From Hydrocarboniphaga daqingensis (lineage in GTDB: Bacteria; Pseudomonadota; Gammaproteobacteria; Nevskiales; Nevskiaceae), in contig NZ_FQWZ01000005.1 in the NCBI RefSeq assembly GCF_900129825.1, positions 248,001-312,000 of the forward strand: 64,000 bases of DNA. Direction: 5' to 3'. The notes under the pieces are model-generated. The model was not told the DNA's origin and did not search any database. It saw only the letters and a list, made by a program, of their open reading frames with translations. Made by a program: the position numbers and the translations under genes. This document shows, piece by piece, positions 52,562 through 62,300 of the stretch; within the stretch, counting starts at the first letter, position 1; each line of letters begins with the position of its first letter.

Positions 52562-52580
52562 GCCCGGCCCGCAGAGACAA
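52552..52580 (-). promoter_or_regulatory. Probable sigma70 promoter for rpsB
   Basis: On the minus strand TTGTCT (52575-52580) and TATAAA (52552-52557) are 17 bases apart, matching consensus at four and five positions. It predicts an rpsB leader of about 130 bases, long enough for the S2-binding autoregulatory leader known in gammaproteobacteria. Confidence 0.55.
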
Positions 52581-52585
52581 TCCGG

Positions 52586-53410
52586 ATGGACGTAACTGGC
52601 ATGGATTCGACTGGCAAGCATTCCGGCATTTCGCTGAAGCGGACACCGGATGAAATTCAGGGCATGCGCGCCGCAGGCCGTGCCGCCGCCAGTGTGCTCG
52701 AAATGATCGCACCGCACGTCAAAGCGGGTGTGACGACGGAAGAGCTGGACCGACTCTGCCATGAGTATATCGTCAACGACCTGCGCTGCGTCCCCGCCCC
52801 GCTGGGATACGGTGCGGCCCCAGGTCGCCCTGCGTTTCCAAAGTCGATCTGCACCTCGATCAACCACGTCGTCTGTCACGGCATCCCGGGACCCAAAGCG
52901 CTCAAGCGCGGCGATATCGTCAACGTCGACATCACGGTGATCAAGGACGGCTGGCACGGCGACACCAGTCAGACCTTTTACGTGGGCGAGCCGGGCATCC
53001 TTGCCCGACGTTTGGTCGAGACCACGCGCGAGGCGATGCTTGAAGGCATCCGAAAGGTGCGCCCGGGCGCCACGCTGGGCGACATCGGCAGCGCAATACA
53101 GAAGTACGCCGAGCCGCGGGGGTTTTCCGTCGTACGCGAGTACTGCGGCCACGGCATCGGCAAGGTCTTCCACGAAGAACCGCAAGTGCTGCATTACGGC
53201 CGCGCAGGCACGGGTACGGTGCTGGAGGCCGGCATGTGCTTCACGATTGAGCCGATGCTGAATGCCGGACGTCCGGAAACCAAGCTGCTGCCCGATGCCT
53301 GGACCGCGGTCACCAAGGACCACTCGCTGTCAGCGCAGTGGGAACACACCGTGCTGGTTACCGCCGACGGCGTCGAGGTCCTGACACGGCGCAGCGACGA
53401 ATCCTTGTAG
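52586..53410 (+). CDS. map: Methionine aminopeptidase, type I
   Basis: A 274-residue enzyme that removes the initiator methionine. The five metal ligands are found in NVDITV, HGDTSQTF, GHGIGKVFHEEP, FTIEPM and QWEHTVLV. An ATG five codons later (52601) is an alternative start. It is divergent from rpsB, the common arrangement, and is followed by glnD. Confidence 0.97.
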   Translation: MDVTGMDSTGKHSGISLKRTPDEIQGMRAAGRAAASVLEMIAPHVKAGVTTEELDRLCHEYIVNDLRCVPAPLGYGAAPGRPAFPKSICTSINHVVCHGIPGPKALKRGDIVNVDITVIKDGWHGDTSQTFYVGEPGILARRLVETTREAMLEGIRKVRPGATLGDIGSAIQKYAEPRGFSVVREYCGHGIGKVFHEEPQVLHYGRAGTGTVLEAGMCFTIEPMLNAGRPETKLLPDAWTAVTKDHSLSAQWEHTVLVTADGVEVLTRRSDESL

Positions 53411-53503
53411 CGGGCGCAGTAGCGGCCAACGCCGATCGCCCCATCGTGGTCGGCTCATGAGACAATCGCCCGTCATCCTCACGGTTGCAGCCACAGCCTT
53501 ACG

Positions 53504-56185
53504 ATGGGCGCCGAACTCGATCTAGCCGAAGACGAAGCCGCCGCGGTGTTTTCCGCGCGGAAGATCCGCACCCGCTTGCGCGCCGACGGGCTCAAGCCCG
53601 TCACCGCGTTTCGCGACACGCTGGCCTGGGGTCGCGACCGGCTCTACAGCTTGTTCCACGATGGCGCGCCGGCCGATTCGCTGGTCCACGCTCGTTCGCA
53701 TATCGTCGACGAGGTGCTGCGCGAAGCCTGGCTCCGCGTGCTACCCGAGGCGCCGGCCGGGGTGACGCTGGTTGCCGTCGGTGGCTACGGCCGTGGCGAG
53801 TTGTTGCCCCATTCGGACATCGACATTCTGCTGCTGCACGTACCCGGCTCGCTCGAGCAGTACCGCGGTGCATTGGAACGCTTCACCGCCTTTCTTTGGG
53901 ACATCGGCCTGGAAGTCGGGCAAAGCGTCCGCACCGTCGACGACTGCGTCAGCGAAGCCGCCAAAGACATCACGGTCATTACCAACCTGATCGAGTCGAG
54001 GCTGTTGATCGGCGACGCCAGCTTGTATGCGCAAATGCAGTCCGCTCTGACACCAGACAAAGTCTGGCCGGTTGCGGACTTCTTCCGCGCCAAGCGGGAC
54101 GAACAGGCAGCGCGCTATCGAAAGTATGACGACACGGGCTACAAGCTCGAACCCAACGTCAAGGAAAGTCCAGGTGGGCTGCGCGACATCCATACGGTCG
54201 GCTGGGTCGCCAAGCGGCACTTCGGTGCTCAGACGCTTCACGAGCTGCGCGACCGTGGCTTCCTGACCAAGACCGAGTGCGATGAGCTTTTTGCCGGCCA
54301 GGATTTCCTGTGGCGGGTACGCTTTGCACTGCACATGATCACAGGGCGGCGCGAAGACCGGCTGCTGTTCGACCATCAGATCAAAGTTGCGGCGCTGTTT
54401 GGCTACGTGGACGGCGATCTGAATCGCGCGGTCGAGCAGTTCATGCAGCTCTACTACCGGACGATCAAGTCGCTGTCGTGCCTGAACGACATGCTGCTGC
54501 AGTTGTTCGACGACGCGATCATTCATGGCGACCAGACCCAGCCGATCCAGCCTTTGAACTCGCGCTTCCAGATGCGCGGCCAGTACATCGAGGCGCGGGA
54601 CGACGAACTGTTCCGCAAGCATCCGGCCTCGATGATCGAAATCTTCCTGCTGCTGCAACAGCACCCGAAGATCGAAGGCATTTCGGCGCAGACCGTGCGG
54701 CTGCTGGTCCGCGACAACCGGCTGATCACTGCGGATGTCCGCAACGACGTTCGCGCTCGCGCCTTCTTCATCGAAATGTTCCGTGAAGGCGCCGGCCTTA
54801 CACGCAATTTGCGGCGGATGAATCGCTACGGGGTACTCGGTCGCTACTTGCCGGCGTTCGGCAAGGTGGTCGGCTTGATGCAATACGACCTGTTCCACAC
54901 GCTGACCGTCGACGAGCATCTGCTCTACGTGCTGCGCAACTTACGGCGCATGGCCTTGCCGCGATTCCAGCACGAGCTTCCGTTCTGCAGCGAACTGTTC
55001 AAGAAGCTTTCAAAGCCGGAACTGCTGTATATCGCTGGCTTCTTCCACGACATGTCCAAGGGCAGTGGCGGCGACCATTCCGAGCTCGGTGCCGTCGAAG
55101 CCACGCAGTTCTGCCTGAATCACGGCTTGTCGCATGCTGACGCCGAGCTGATCAGCTGGCTGGTACAGCACCACTTGATGATGTCGCTGACTGCGCAGCG
55201 CGCCGATATCAGCGACCCGCAAGTCGTCGCCGATTTTGCCCGCAAGGTCGGCACGCCCGATCGCCTCGACTACCTGTTCCTGATGACCGTCGCCGATATT
55301 CGAGCGACCAACCCTGCGCTGTGGAACAGCTGGCGCGAGTCCTTGCTGACCGAGCTTTATCGGTCGACGGCACGCGCGCTCGAACGAGGCCTCGACAATC
55401 CGCTGCGCAGCGACGATATGGCGGCCGAAGCCAAGGCGCGGGCACTGGAGCTGCTGGCGACCGGTGACATTTCAGCCGCGCAGACCCAGCAAGTGTGGGC
55501 TCGGTTCGAAGACGACTACTTCCTGCGCCATTCGCCTGAAGAGTTGGCTTGGCATCTCCCGGAGATCGTCCACGCCAAGGAAACCGATCTGCCGCTGATT
55601 CTGGTGCGTGCGCTCGATGGCCGCGAGACGACCGTGTTCGTCTACACGCGCGACCGCGACCACCTGTTCGGGTTGTCGACCGGCGTGTTGGCGCGGCTGG
55701 GCCTGAACATTCTCGACGCGCGCATCAATACGACGGCCGACGGCTTCACACTCGACTCCTATGTCGTCATGGAAGGTGACGGCACGCCGATCAACCAGCC
55801 GCACCGCTTCGACGAGATTCGTGATTCGCTGCAGAAAGTTTTAGGCGATCCGACGATCTCGATCGTCGACGTCAACCGTCGGATGCCGCAGAAGCTCAAG
55901 CATTTCAGCACACCGACCAACGTCAGCTTCAGCCGCGACCATGTCCGCAACCGGACGATTCTCGAAATCGTCACCGCCGATCGTCCGGGATTGCTGTCGA
56001 TGATCGGCCGTGTTTTCCACAAGCGCTCGATTCTGTTGGACGCAGCCAAGATCGGAACGATCGGCGAGCGAGCGGAGGATGTGTTTTTCATCACCGACTC
56101 AGCCCGCAATCCGATATCGGACAAGCTGCTCGACGAACTGCGCGAAGTGCTGGTACGGACGCTAGACCACAGCGCCGCGTACTGA
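53504..56185 (+). CDS. glnD: [Protein-PII] uridylyltransferase / uridylyl-removing enzyme
   Basis: An 893-residue nitrogen sensor that uridylylates PII proteins when glutamine is low and reverses this when it is high. The nucleotidyltransferase site is GGYGRGELLPHSDIDILLL (93-111). The HD domain for UMP removal has HTLTVDEHLLYVLR and AGFFHDMSKGSGGDHSE. Two ACT domains that bind glutamine are near 710-790 and 815-890 (LEIVTADRPGLLSMIGRVF). All modules are complete. It sits between map and dapD, 93 bases after map. Confidence 0.98.
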   Translation: MGAELDLAEDEAAAVFSARKIRTRLRADGLKPVTAFRDTLAWGRDRLYSLFHDGAPADSLVHARSHIVDEVLREAWLRVLPEAPAGVTLVAVGGYGRGELLPHSDIDILLLHVPGSLEQYRGALERFTAFLWDIGLEVGQSVRTVDDCVSEAAKDITVITNLIESRLLIGDASLYAQMQSALTPDKVWPVADFFRAKRDEQAARYRKYDDTGYKLEPNVKESPGGLRDIHTVGWVAKRHFGAQTLHELRDRGFLTKTECDELFAGQDFLWRVRFALHMITGRREDRLLFDHQIKVAALFGYVDGDLNRAVEQFMQLYYRTIKSLSCLNDMLLQLFDDAIIHGDQTQPIQPLNSRFQMRGQYIEARDDELFRKHPASMIEIFLLLQQHPKIEGISAQTVRLLVRDNRLITADVRNDVRARAFFIEMFREGAGLTRNLRRMNRYGVLGRYLPAFGKVVGLMQYDLFHTLTVDEHLLYVLRNLRRMALPRFQHELPFCSELFKKLSKPELLYIAGFFHDMSKGSGGDHSELGAVEATQFCLNHGLSHADAELISWLVQHHLMMSLTAQRADISDPQVVADFARKVGTPDRLDYLFLMTVADIRATNPALWNSWRESLLTELYRSTARALERGLDNPLRSDDMAAEAKARALELLATGDISAAQTQQVWARFEDDYFLRHSPEELAWHLPEIVHAKETDLPLILVRALDGRETTVFVYTRDRDHLFGLSTGVLARLGLNILDARINTTADGFTLDSYVVMEGDGTPINQPHRFDEIRDSLQKVLGDPTISIVDVNRRMPQKLKHFSTPTNVSFSRDHVRNRTILEIVTADRPGLLSMIGRVFHKRSILLDAAKIGTIGERAEDVFFITDSARNPISDKLLDELREVLVRTLDHSAAY

Positions 56186-56210
56186 TCCCGCTACCTTCAA
56201 TCCGTAAACC

Positions 56211-57032
56211 ATGAATCTTCTCGAACTACGCGTCATCATCGAACATGCCTGGGAACGCCGTGACACCCTCAGCGGTGCCGATTCGGCAACCCGCAGCGCT
56301 GTCATCGCCGCAATTGATCTGCTCGACAGCGGACAGGCACGTGTTGCCGAACCGGGCGACAAGGGCTGGCAGGTCAACGACTGGCTGAAGAAGGCCGTAT
56401 TGCTGTTCTTTCGTCTGCACGACAACGTTCCGATCGAGATGGGCCAGCTGAGCGGATTCGACAAGGTACCGCTGAAGTTCGACGGCTGGACCGACGCGGA
56501 CTTCCGCAAGCTCGGCGCGCGCGTCGTGCCGCCGGCGGCCGTTCGCAAAGGCGCCTACATTGCACCGGGCGCCATCCTGATGCCGAGCTACGTGAACATC
56601 GGTGCCTACGTTGGCCGCGGCACGATGGTCGACACCTGGGCCACGGTTGGCAGTTGCGCGCAGATCGGTGAGCGTGTGCATCTGTCGGGTGGTGTCGGCA
56701 TCGGCGGTGTACTCGAGCCCTTGCAGGCCAGTCCGACCATCATTGAAGACGACTGCTTCATCGGCGCGCGATCCGAGATCGTCGAAGGCGTCATCGTTGA
56801 GAAAGGTGCCGTCATTTCGATGGGCGTGTTCATCGGCCAGAGCACGCCCATCTACGATCGTGCCAGCGGCGAGATCAGCTACGGTCGCGTTCCCGCTGGT
56901 GCGGTTGTCGTCGCAGGATCTTTGCCGAAGGACAACGGTCGCTACAACCTCAACGCGGCCATCATCGTCAAACGCGTCGACGCACAAACCCGCGCCAAAG
57001 TGGGTATCAACGCCCTGTTGCGCGACGACTGA
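56211..57032 (+). CDS. dapD: Tetrahydrodipicolinate N-succinyltransferase
   Basis: A 273-residue trimeric beta-helix enzyme of the succinylase branch of DAP synthesis. The N-terminal helical part is followed by hexapeptide repeats with [33 protein letters not shown] and [15 protein letters not shown]. Length equals E. coli DapD (274). It starts 25 bases after glnD and is followed eight bases later by dapE. Confidence 0.98.
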   Translation: MNLLELRVIIEHAWERRDTLSGADSATRSAVIAAIDLLDSGQARVAEPGDKGWQVNDWLKKAVLLFFRLHDNVPIEMGQLSGFDKVPLKFDGWTDADFRKLGARVVPPAAVRKGAYIAPGAILMPSYVNIGAYVGRGTMVDTWATVGSCAQIGERVHLSGGVGIGGVLEPLQASPTIIEDDCFIGARSEIVEGVIVEKGAVISMGVFIGQSTPIYDRASGEISYGRVPAGAVVVAGSLPKDNGRYNLNAAIIVKRVDAQTRAKVGINALLRDD

Positions 57033-57040
57033 GCACGACC

Positions 57041-58192
57041 ATGGCGGCAGACGGAAACACACCGGAATATGGGCCGGAATTCGAGCTTGCTTGCGAGTTG
57101 ATCGCACGCCGTTCGCTGACGCCGGACGATGGAGGTTGCTGCGAATTGCTGATGTCGCGCTTGGCGCCGCTCGGATTCAGCGCCGAGTGGATCAACGCCG
57201 GTGGCATCACCAATTTGTGGGCGACGCGCGGCAGCGGCGCGCCCTTGATGATTCTCGCCGGGCACACCGACGTCGTGCCGACCGGTCCTTTGGATCGCTG
57301 GGATAGCGATCCATTTACTCCGACGGTACGCAACGGCGTTCTCTACGGCCGCGGCGCAGCGGATATGAAGTCCGGCATTGCGGCGATGGTCTGCGCTGTC
57401 GAGCGTTTCATCGCCGCCGGCGAGCACAAGGGCACTCTCGCCTTTCTGATCACCAGCGACGAAGAAGGTGCTGCGCGCCATGGCACACGGCATGTCGTCG
57501 AGGTGCTGAAGGCCCGCGGGATCGTGCCGCAGTACGCCATCGTGGGCGAGGCATCGTCGAACGAAACATTCGGCGATCGTATTGTGGTTGGGCGTCGAGG
57601 CTCACTGGGCTGCAACCTGCGCGTTCATGGCAAGCAGGGCCACGTGGCCTATCCCCACAAGGGAGACAATCCCGTTCACCGATTGATGCCGGCCCTCGCC
57701 GAATTGGTGGCCACACAGTGGGATAACGGCAATGCGCACTTTCCACCAACCTCGTTCCAGATATCCAACCTTCATAGCGGAACCGGCGCCAACAATGTGA
57801 TTCCAGGCGAAGCCGACGTCGTGTTCAACTTCCGCTACTGCACCGAGTCCACGGCAGAACAACTCAAGGCTCGGGTACACGCGGTGCTGGATCGACACTG
57901 CCCGCGTTATGACGCCGACTGGTGGCTGTCGGGTGAGCCGTTCCTGACCGCTCAAGCCGAATTGATCGATGCGGCGGTGGCGAGCATCGAGTCCGCAGTC
58001 GGTATCAAGCCCGATTTCTTTACTGGTGGCGGCACTTCCGATGCCCGCTTCATCGCCCCATGGGGCGCGCAAACGGTCGAGATCGGCCCGATCAACGACA
58101 GCATCCACAAGCTCAACGAGCATGTGAAGATCAGTGACTTGGCCAAGCTGTCGTCGGTCTACGAGGGCATCCTGCAACGGTTGCTCCGCTGA
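57041..58192 (+). CDS. dapE: Succinyl-diaminopimelate desuccinylase
   Basis: A 383-residue di-zinc M20-family enzyme that yields LL-diaminopimelate. Metal ligands lie in LAGHTDVVPTG, YGRGAADMKSG and TSDEEG; the substrate region FFTGGGTSDARFIAPWG is the DapE hallmark. It immediately follows dapD, so both succinylase-branch genes are co-expressed. The alpha/beta hydrolase gene starts one base after its stop. Confidence 0.97.
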   Translation: MAADGNTPEYGPEFELACELIARRSLTPDDGGCCELLMSRLAPLGFSAEWINAGGITNLWATRGSGAPLMILAGHTDVVPTGPLDRWDSDPFTPTVRNGVLYGRGAADMKSGIAAMVCAVERFIAAGEHKGTLAFLITSDEEGAARHGTRHVVEVLKARGIVPQYAIVGEASSNETFGDRIVVGRRGSLGCNLRVHGKQGHVAYPHKGDNPVHRLMPALAELVATQWDNGNAHFPPTSFQISNLHSGTGANNVIPGEADVVFNFRYCTESTAEQLKARVHAVLDRHCPRYDADWWLSGEPFLTAQAELIDAAVASIESAVGIKPDFFTGGGTSDARFIAPWGAQTVEIGPINDSIHKLNEHVKISDLAKLSSVYEGILQRLLR

Positions 58193-58193
58193 C

Positions 58194-59213
58194 ATGGACG
58201 ACGCCCGTCACGATCGGGAGTCGCTGCTGGCCGTGACGACGCCAGCATTCGAACCGCCTCTAGGACTGCGCAGCACGCTGATGCAGACCATTCTGGCCAC
58301 CAAGCGTCCCGCGCGCCGCTTGTGGGCCCGCCGCGGTATCGACCTTGTACCGCTCTCGACCTCGCACGTGCTCGACTGCGGCGACGGTGTGCGATTGACC
58401 GGCATGCTGACGCCGCATGCATCGTCACGCGGCCTGGTCGTACTGATTCATGGCTGGGAAGGCAGCCATGAATCGAGCTATCTATATTCGATGGCCAGCG
58501 CGCTGCACCGCGAAGGGTACGCCGTATTTCGGCTGAATCTTCGCGACCATGCCGGCACGCATGCGCTCAACGAGCAGATGTTCCACTCGGCAAGAATCGG
58601 CGAGGTACTCGGCGCGATACGCGCGGCGCGGCAGCTTGATGCCAGCAACGATCTGTTCGTCATCGGGTTCTCGTTAGGCGGCAACTTTGCACTGCGCGTC
58701 GGCCTATACGGCCCGGAGAACGGCGTACATCCAAAGCTGTCGATCGGCATCTCGCCTGCAATTCATCCCCGGCACACGCTGGAGGCGATCGACGCAGGCC
58801 CAAAACTGTTCCACGGCTACTTTCTCGAAAAGTGGCGCTTGACGATGGAACTGAAGTCGCAAGCCTGGCCCGGTCGTTACGACTTCAGTACCCATCGGCC
58901 GCTGCGAAACTTCGTCGAACTGACCCGCCGTTTCGTAGAGGACTACACCGAGTACGAAACGCTCGAAGACTACTTCGAGCGCTACACGCTGACGCCGGCA
59001 ATGCTGGTTAATGCCGCGTCGCCGCTGGCGGTGATCACCGCCGTTGACGACAGCGTGATCCCGATTCAAGACTTCGACGGCTTGCGGGCCACCGGGTCGG
59101 TGCTCGCATACGATCGCCTACTCCGCGGTGGGCACTGCGGCTTTATCGAGGACTGGGCCTTGAACGCCTGGACCGAACCGCGGGTGATCGAACTGCTGCG
59201 TTGCGCTGCTTGA
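58194..59213 (+). CDS. YheT-like alpha/beta hydrolase
   Basis: A 339-residue hydrolase of the YheT/COG0429 type. Start at the ATG at 58194, one base after the dapE stop; there is no good ribosome site, so translation probably continues from dapE. The HGWEGSHESSY oxyanion region, nucleophile elbow GFSLGGN, acid in AVDDSVIP and base in GGHCGFIED are all present. Substrate unknown; family members have esterase activity. The link with DAP synthesis is positional only. Confidence 0.87.
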   Translation: MDDARHDRESLLAVTTPAFEPPLGLRSTLMQTILATKRPARRLWARRGIDLVPLSTSHVLDCGDGVRLTGMLTPHASSRGLVVLIHGWEGSHESSYLYSMASALHREGYAVFRLNLRDHAGTHALNEQMFHSARIGEVLGAIRAARQLDASNDLFVIGFSLGGNFALRVGLYGPENGVHPKLSIGISPAIHPRHTLEAIDAGPKLFHGYFLEKWRLTMELKSQAWPGRYDFSTHRPLRNFVELTRRFVEDYTEYETLEDYFERYTLTPAMLVNAASPLAVITAVDDSVIPIQDFDGLRATGSVLAYDRLLRGGHCGFIEDWALNAWTEPRVIELLRCAA

Positions 59214-59222
59214 GCCCGTCGC

Positions 59223-60140
59223 TCAGTCGCGGAGCTTGACCGGATTGGAGATACCCGACGCCACGTGGCCGGTCGGCACGAACTGCGATGCCGATTCGCA
59301 GTGCCCGGTTTGATCGTCGAAGAAAAAATCCGGCTCGAACTCGCGCAGAAACGCGCCTTTGTCCAAGCCACCCAGAAACATCGCCTCGTCGACTTCCAGG
59401 CCCCACTGCATCAGCGTGCGGACGGCGCGCTCGTGAGCCGGCGCGCTACGCGCTGTGACCAGTGCGGTCCGCAAGCGCATCGGAGCCGGTCCCTCGCTCG
59501 CCTGCTGCAAACGATGCAGCGCCTGGAGCAGCGGCTTGAACGGTCCAGGCGGCAGCGGAGACGCGACATTGTCGGTTTCGTGGGTCGTGAACGCACCCAG
59601 ACCGTTGGCCTGATAAACGCGCTCGGCCTCATCGGAAAACAGCACGGCATCGCCGTCGAAGGCGATGCGAACTTCGTCTGGATACTGTTCGGCATTGCGC
59701 GCCGATTCCGGATAGACGCGTGCCGAAGGGAAACCCGCATCAAGCGCATCGCGGACGTCCGCCTCGTTGGCTGACAGAAACAATACGGCGCCCAGTGCTT
59801 TGAGATAACGAAAGGGCGGCCGTCCGCGAGTGAATACGCCGCGCTCGATCGACAACTGATGCGCACGCGCCGATCGGAAGACACGCAGCCCGGACACCGG
59901 ATCGTTCCGCGACAAAATCACGACCTCGACCCGGCTGGCCTCGGCGGTGTTGAACGCCAGCAGCTTTCGCACCAGTGGAAACGCAACGCCCGGTCTGGCG
60001 ATACGGTCAAGGCGCTCGAGCTGCACGCTCATATAGGCCCGATCGTCGTGCCCTTCGAAGACTTGGTTCTCTTCTTCGAAATCGAACAGCGCGCGCGACG
60101 ACAGCGCCACGACCAGCTTGCCGTCCAAGCTGACGGGCAT
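59223..60140 (-). CDS. Cytosolic 5'-nucleotidase (NT5C1-like family)
   Basis: A 305-residue protein with the pattern of the bacterial/animal cytosolic 5'-nucleotidase family: VALSSRALFDFEEENQVFEG, GVAFPLVRKLLAFN, VVILSRNDPVSGLRVFRSA and DLF-like FLSANEADVRDAL. The HAD-like residues include IAFDGDAVLFSDEAE and the late FFFDDQTGHCE. It should dephosphorylate nucleoside monophosphates. It shares one base with the upstream dehydrogenase stop (TGATG). Its stop is convergent with the YheT-like gene, nine bases away. Confidence 0.9.
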   Translation of the reverse strand: MPVSLDGKLVVALSSRALFDFEEENQVFEGHDDRAYMSVQLERLDRIARPGVAFPLVRKLLAFNTAEASRVEVVILSRNDPVSGLRVFRSARAHQLSIERGVFTRGRPPFRYLKALGAVLFLSANEADVRDALDAGFPSARVYPESARNAEQYPDEVRIAFDGDAVLFSDEAERVYQANGLGAFTTHETDNVASPLPPGPFKPLLQALHRLQQASEGPAPMRLRTALVTARSAPAHERAVRTLMQWGLEVDEAMFLGGLDKGAFLREFEPDFFFDDQTGHCESASQFVPTGHVASGISNPVKLRD

Positions 60141-60928
60141 CAGGTCACCTTTGCCCGCTTTAAGCCATACGCCACCGCGCCCGGCATGAAGCGCTTGGCC
60201 CAGATGATCAGCGCTTCTTTACCGATGGCGATCTCGTCGCGATCGGCCGCTACTGCATTCCAGATCTTGCGGGCACACACGCCCGCGTCCATGCCTCGCA
60301 ACTGACCGCGGTCCATCTGACCGTGCGCCTGGCCGTCGGCGGTGATCGCATTCATCGATACATTGGTCCGGATATAGCCCGGGCAGACGGTCGTGAAGCG
60401 AACATTCTCGCGCCACAACTCGGCACGTGCCGCGTCGAAGAAACCTTGCACGGCATGCTTGGCCGCCGCGTAACCCGAGCGCTGCGGCGTACCGACATAA
60501 CCGACGACGCTGGAGATGGTGACGACATGCCCGCCACCGCGCTCAACCATCGCCGGCAGCACCGCCTTGGTCAACGCCACCGGCGCAAAGAAGTCGAGCT
60601 CGAAAATCCGGCGGTAGACGTCCATAGAGGTCTGCAACACCGAGCTGCGCTGCGAGATGCCGGCATTGTTGACGAGCACATCCACCGGCCCGAAGAACGC
60701 AGCCGCGCGTGCAGCGACGTCGTCGGCGTTGAAGTCCGTCAGATCCACCGGAAGTACGGCAACCTGCGACAGATTCGTACAGGCCGCACGGACGCGTTCC
60801 AATTCAGGTGCTCGCCGCGCCGACAACACCAGCCGCGCGCCGCGCCGGCTGGCGTCGATCGCCATTGCCTCACCGATGCCGCTGGATGCTCCGGTGATCC
60901 AAACCACCTTGCCTGAGATGTCGGTCAT
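60140..60928 (-). CDS. Short-chain dehydrogenase/reductase
   Basis: A 262-residue classical SDR; start at the ATG at 60928. The NAD(P) motif is TGASSGIGEAMA, the structural NNAGIS is present, and the catalytic set is Ser in ISSVVGYVG with Tyr-x-x-x-Lys in YAAAKHA, followed by CPGYIRTNVS. The pattern resembles DHRS7-like enzymes. The substrate (steroid, retinoid, lipid or keto compound) cannot be told from sequence. Its stop overlaps the nucleotidase start by one base. Confidence 0.92.
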   Translation of the reverse strand: MTDISGKVVWITGASSGIGEAMAIDASRRGARLVLSARRAPELERVRAACTNLSQVAVLPVDLTDFNADDVAARAAAFFGPVDVLVNNAGISQRSSVLQTSMDVYRRIFELDFFAPVALTKAVLPAMVERGGGHVVTISSVVGYVGTPQRSGYAAAKHAVQGFFDAARAELWRENVRFTTVCPGYIRTNVSMNAITADGQAHGQMDRGQLRGMDAGVCARKIWNAVAADRDEIAIGKEALIIWAKRFMPGAVAYGLKRAKVT

Positions 60929-60973
60929 CGATCGCCCTCGTGAGTGTGGCGCGCCGATCGGGCGCCAAAGTAG

Positions 60974-61020
60974 CGACGCCCTCGGGGAGTGCGAGAAACT
61001 CGCCTCCACCGAGGGCGTCG
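60974..61020. terminator. Long hairpin downstream of the aldolase gene
   Basis: Twelve-base outer arms (CGACGCCCTCGG and complement) continue through GGAG/CTCC and GCGAG/CTCGC around an AAA loop, with one single-base bulge on each side. It lies 40 bases past the aldolase stop. The minus-strand tail CTACTTTGG has only a short T run, so termination may be partial. Confidence 0.65.
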
Positions 61021-61059
61021 ATCAAGCGGCGAGCCTGCGAAGGCCCGCATCGCGAACAA

Positions 61060-62073
61060 TCAAGCCGCTTCGAGCGACTTGTCCCACTTACCAAGCGAAG
61101 CAAGGCCGTTCATCTTGGCGCGGTGCAAATGCGCCGCCTTGCCGGCTTCGACATTGCTGCCACCCCACGCCTTGAGCGCAGCAGCCTGCAGGGCTCGACC
61201 GTACGAGAACGTCAGGCCCCACGTGAAGCCGCCGATCTTGTTCATCGCGTCGAGGTGAGCGGTCGCGAGTTGGTCGCTCTGGCCGCCCGACAGGAACGCG
61301 ATGCCCGGCACGGCGATCGGAACGCGACGCTTGAGGATCTTCAGGGTGCGCTCGGCGACTTCCTGCACGCCGGCCTGGGTCGGGCACTTGGCACCCGAGA
61401 CCACCATATTCGGCTTGAGCACGATGCCTTCGAGCAGCACCTTCTGCAGGTACAGTTCGTGGAACACCGCTTCGAGCGTGCGGTCGGTCACCGATTCGCA
61501 GATCTCGATCGAGTTGTCGGCGTCCATCAGCACTTCGGGCTCGACAATCGGAACGATATCCGCTTCCTGGCACAGCGCGGCATAACGGGCCAGCGCATGA
61601 GCATTGGTGTGGATCGCGTAGTCGGACGGCGTGCCATCACCGATGACGATCACCGCGCGCCATTTGGCGAAGCGGGCGCCCGCAGCTTTGTACTTCTGCA
61701 GGCGTTCACGCAAGCCGTCGAGGCCTTCGGTGATGGTTTCTTCAGCGCCGCCGCCAAACAGCGGCTTGGCACCTTGGTCGACCTTGATGCCGGGAATGAC
61801 GCCCTTGGAGGCCAGCAGTTCGGGGAACGGAACGCCGGAGAGGCTCTTCTGGAACAGCGTTTCCTCAAACAAGATCACGCCGGAGGTGTACTTCTCGAAG
61901 TCGGGCGTGTTGAACAACATGTCGCGATAGGCCTGCCGATTGGCCTCGACATTGTCGATACCGATCTTGTCGAAGCGCTTCTTGATGGTGCCAGTGGATT
62001 CATCGGCCGCCAGGATGCCGCGGCCCGGTGCCACCATCGCGCGCGCAGTCTCGTTCAAAATCTTTTCGTTCAC
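61060..62073 (-). CDS. Fructose-bisphosphate aldolase, class I
   Basis: A 337-residue Schiff-base aldolase of glycolysis and gluconeogenesis. Class I motifs: GRGILAADESTGTIKKRF, KWRAVI, IVPIVEPEVLMD, the Schiff-base lysine in GIVLKPNMVVSGA and the phosphate-binding FLSGGQSD. Class I enzymes are less common in gammaproteobacteria than class II. The start codon is GTG, with GGGG seven bases upstream. It stands alone, 226 bases from the divergent YjbF-like gene. Confidence 0.96.
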   Translation of the reverse strand: MNEKILNETARAMVAPGRGILAADESTGTIKKRFDKIGIDNVEANRQAYRDMLFNTPDFEKYTSGVILFEETLFQKSLSGVPFPELLASKGVIPGIKVDQGAKPLFGGGAEETITEGLDGLRERLQKYKAAGARFAKWRAVIVIGDGTPSDYAIHTNAHALARYAALCQEADIVPIVEPEVLMDADNSIEICESVTDRTLEAVFHELYLQKVLLEGIVLKPNMVVSGAKCPTQAGVQEVAERTLKILKRRVPIAVPGIAFLSGGQSDQLATAHLDAMNKIGGFTWGLTFSYGRALQAAALKAWGGSNVEAGKAAHLHRAKMNGLASLGKWDKSLEAA

Positions 62074-62300
62074 TCAAAAACCCCGTTGGAAACGCCACAA
62101 TAGATAGGGAACTCACCCGCCGATTGTACCGACGGCCGCCAGCCTATGACCAGACCTTGAGATTTTGGTCGCCAACGGCGAGAGCTGGGTCGCGCTACGA
62201 CCATCAAGGTGACTTCTCAACGTCACCGCCGCCCCCTGAATTCACGGCACAATCCTGGCGTCACTCGATCGTCGTCTTCAAACCAAGGAGTTGTAACCCC

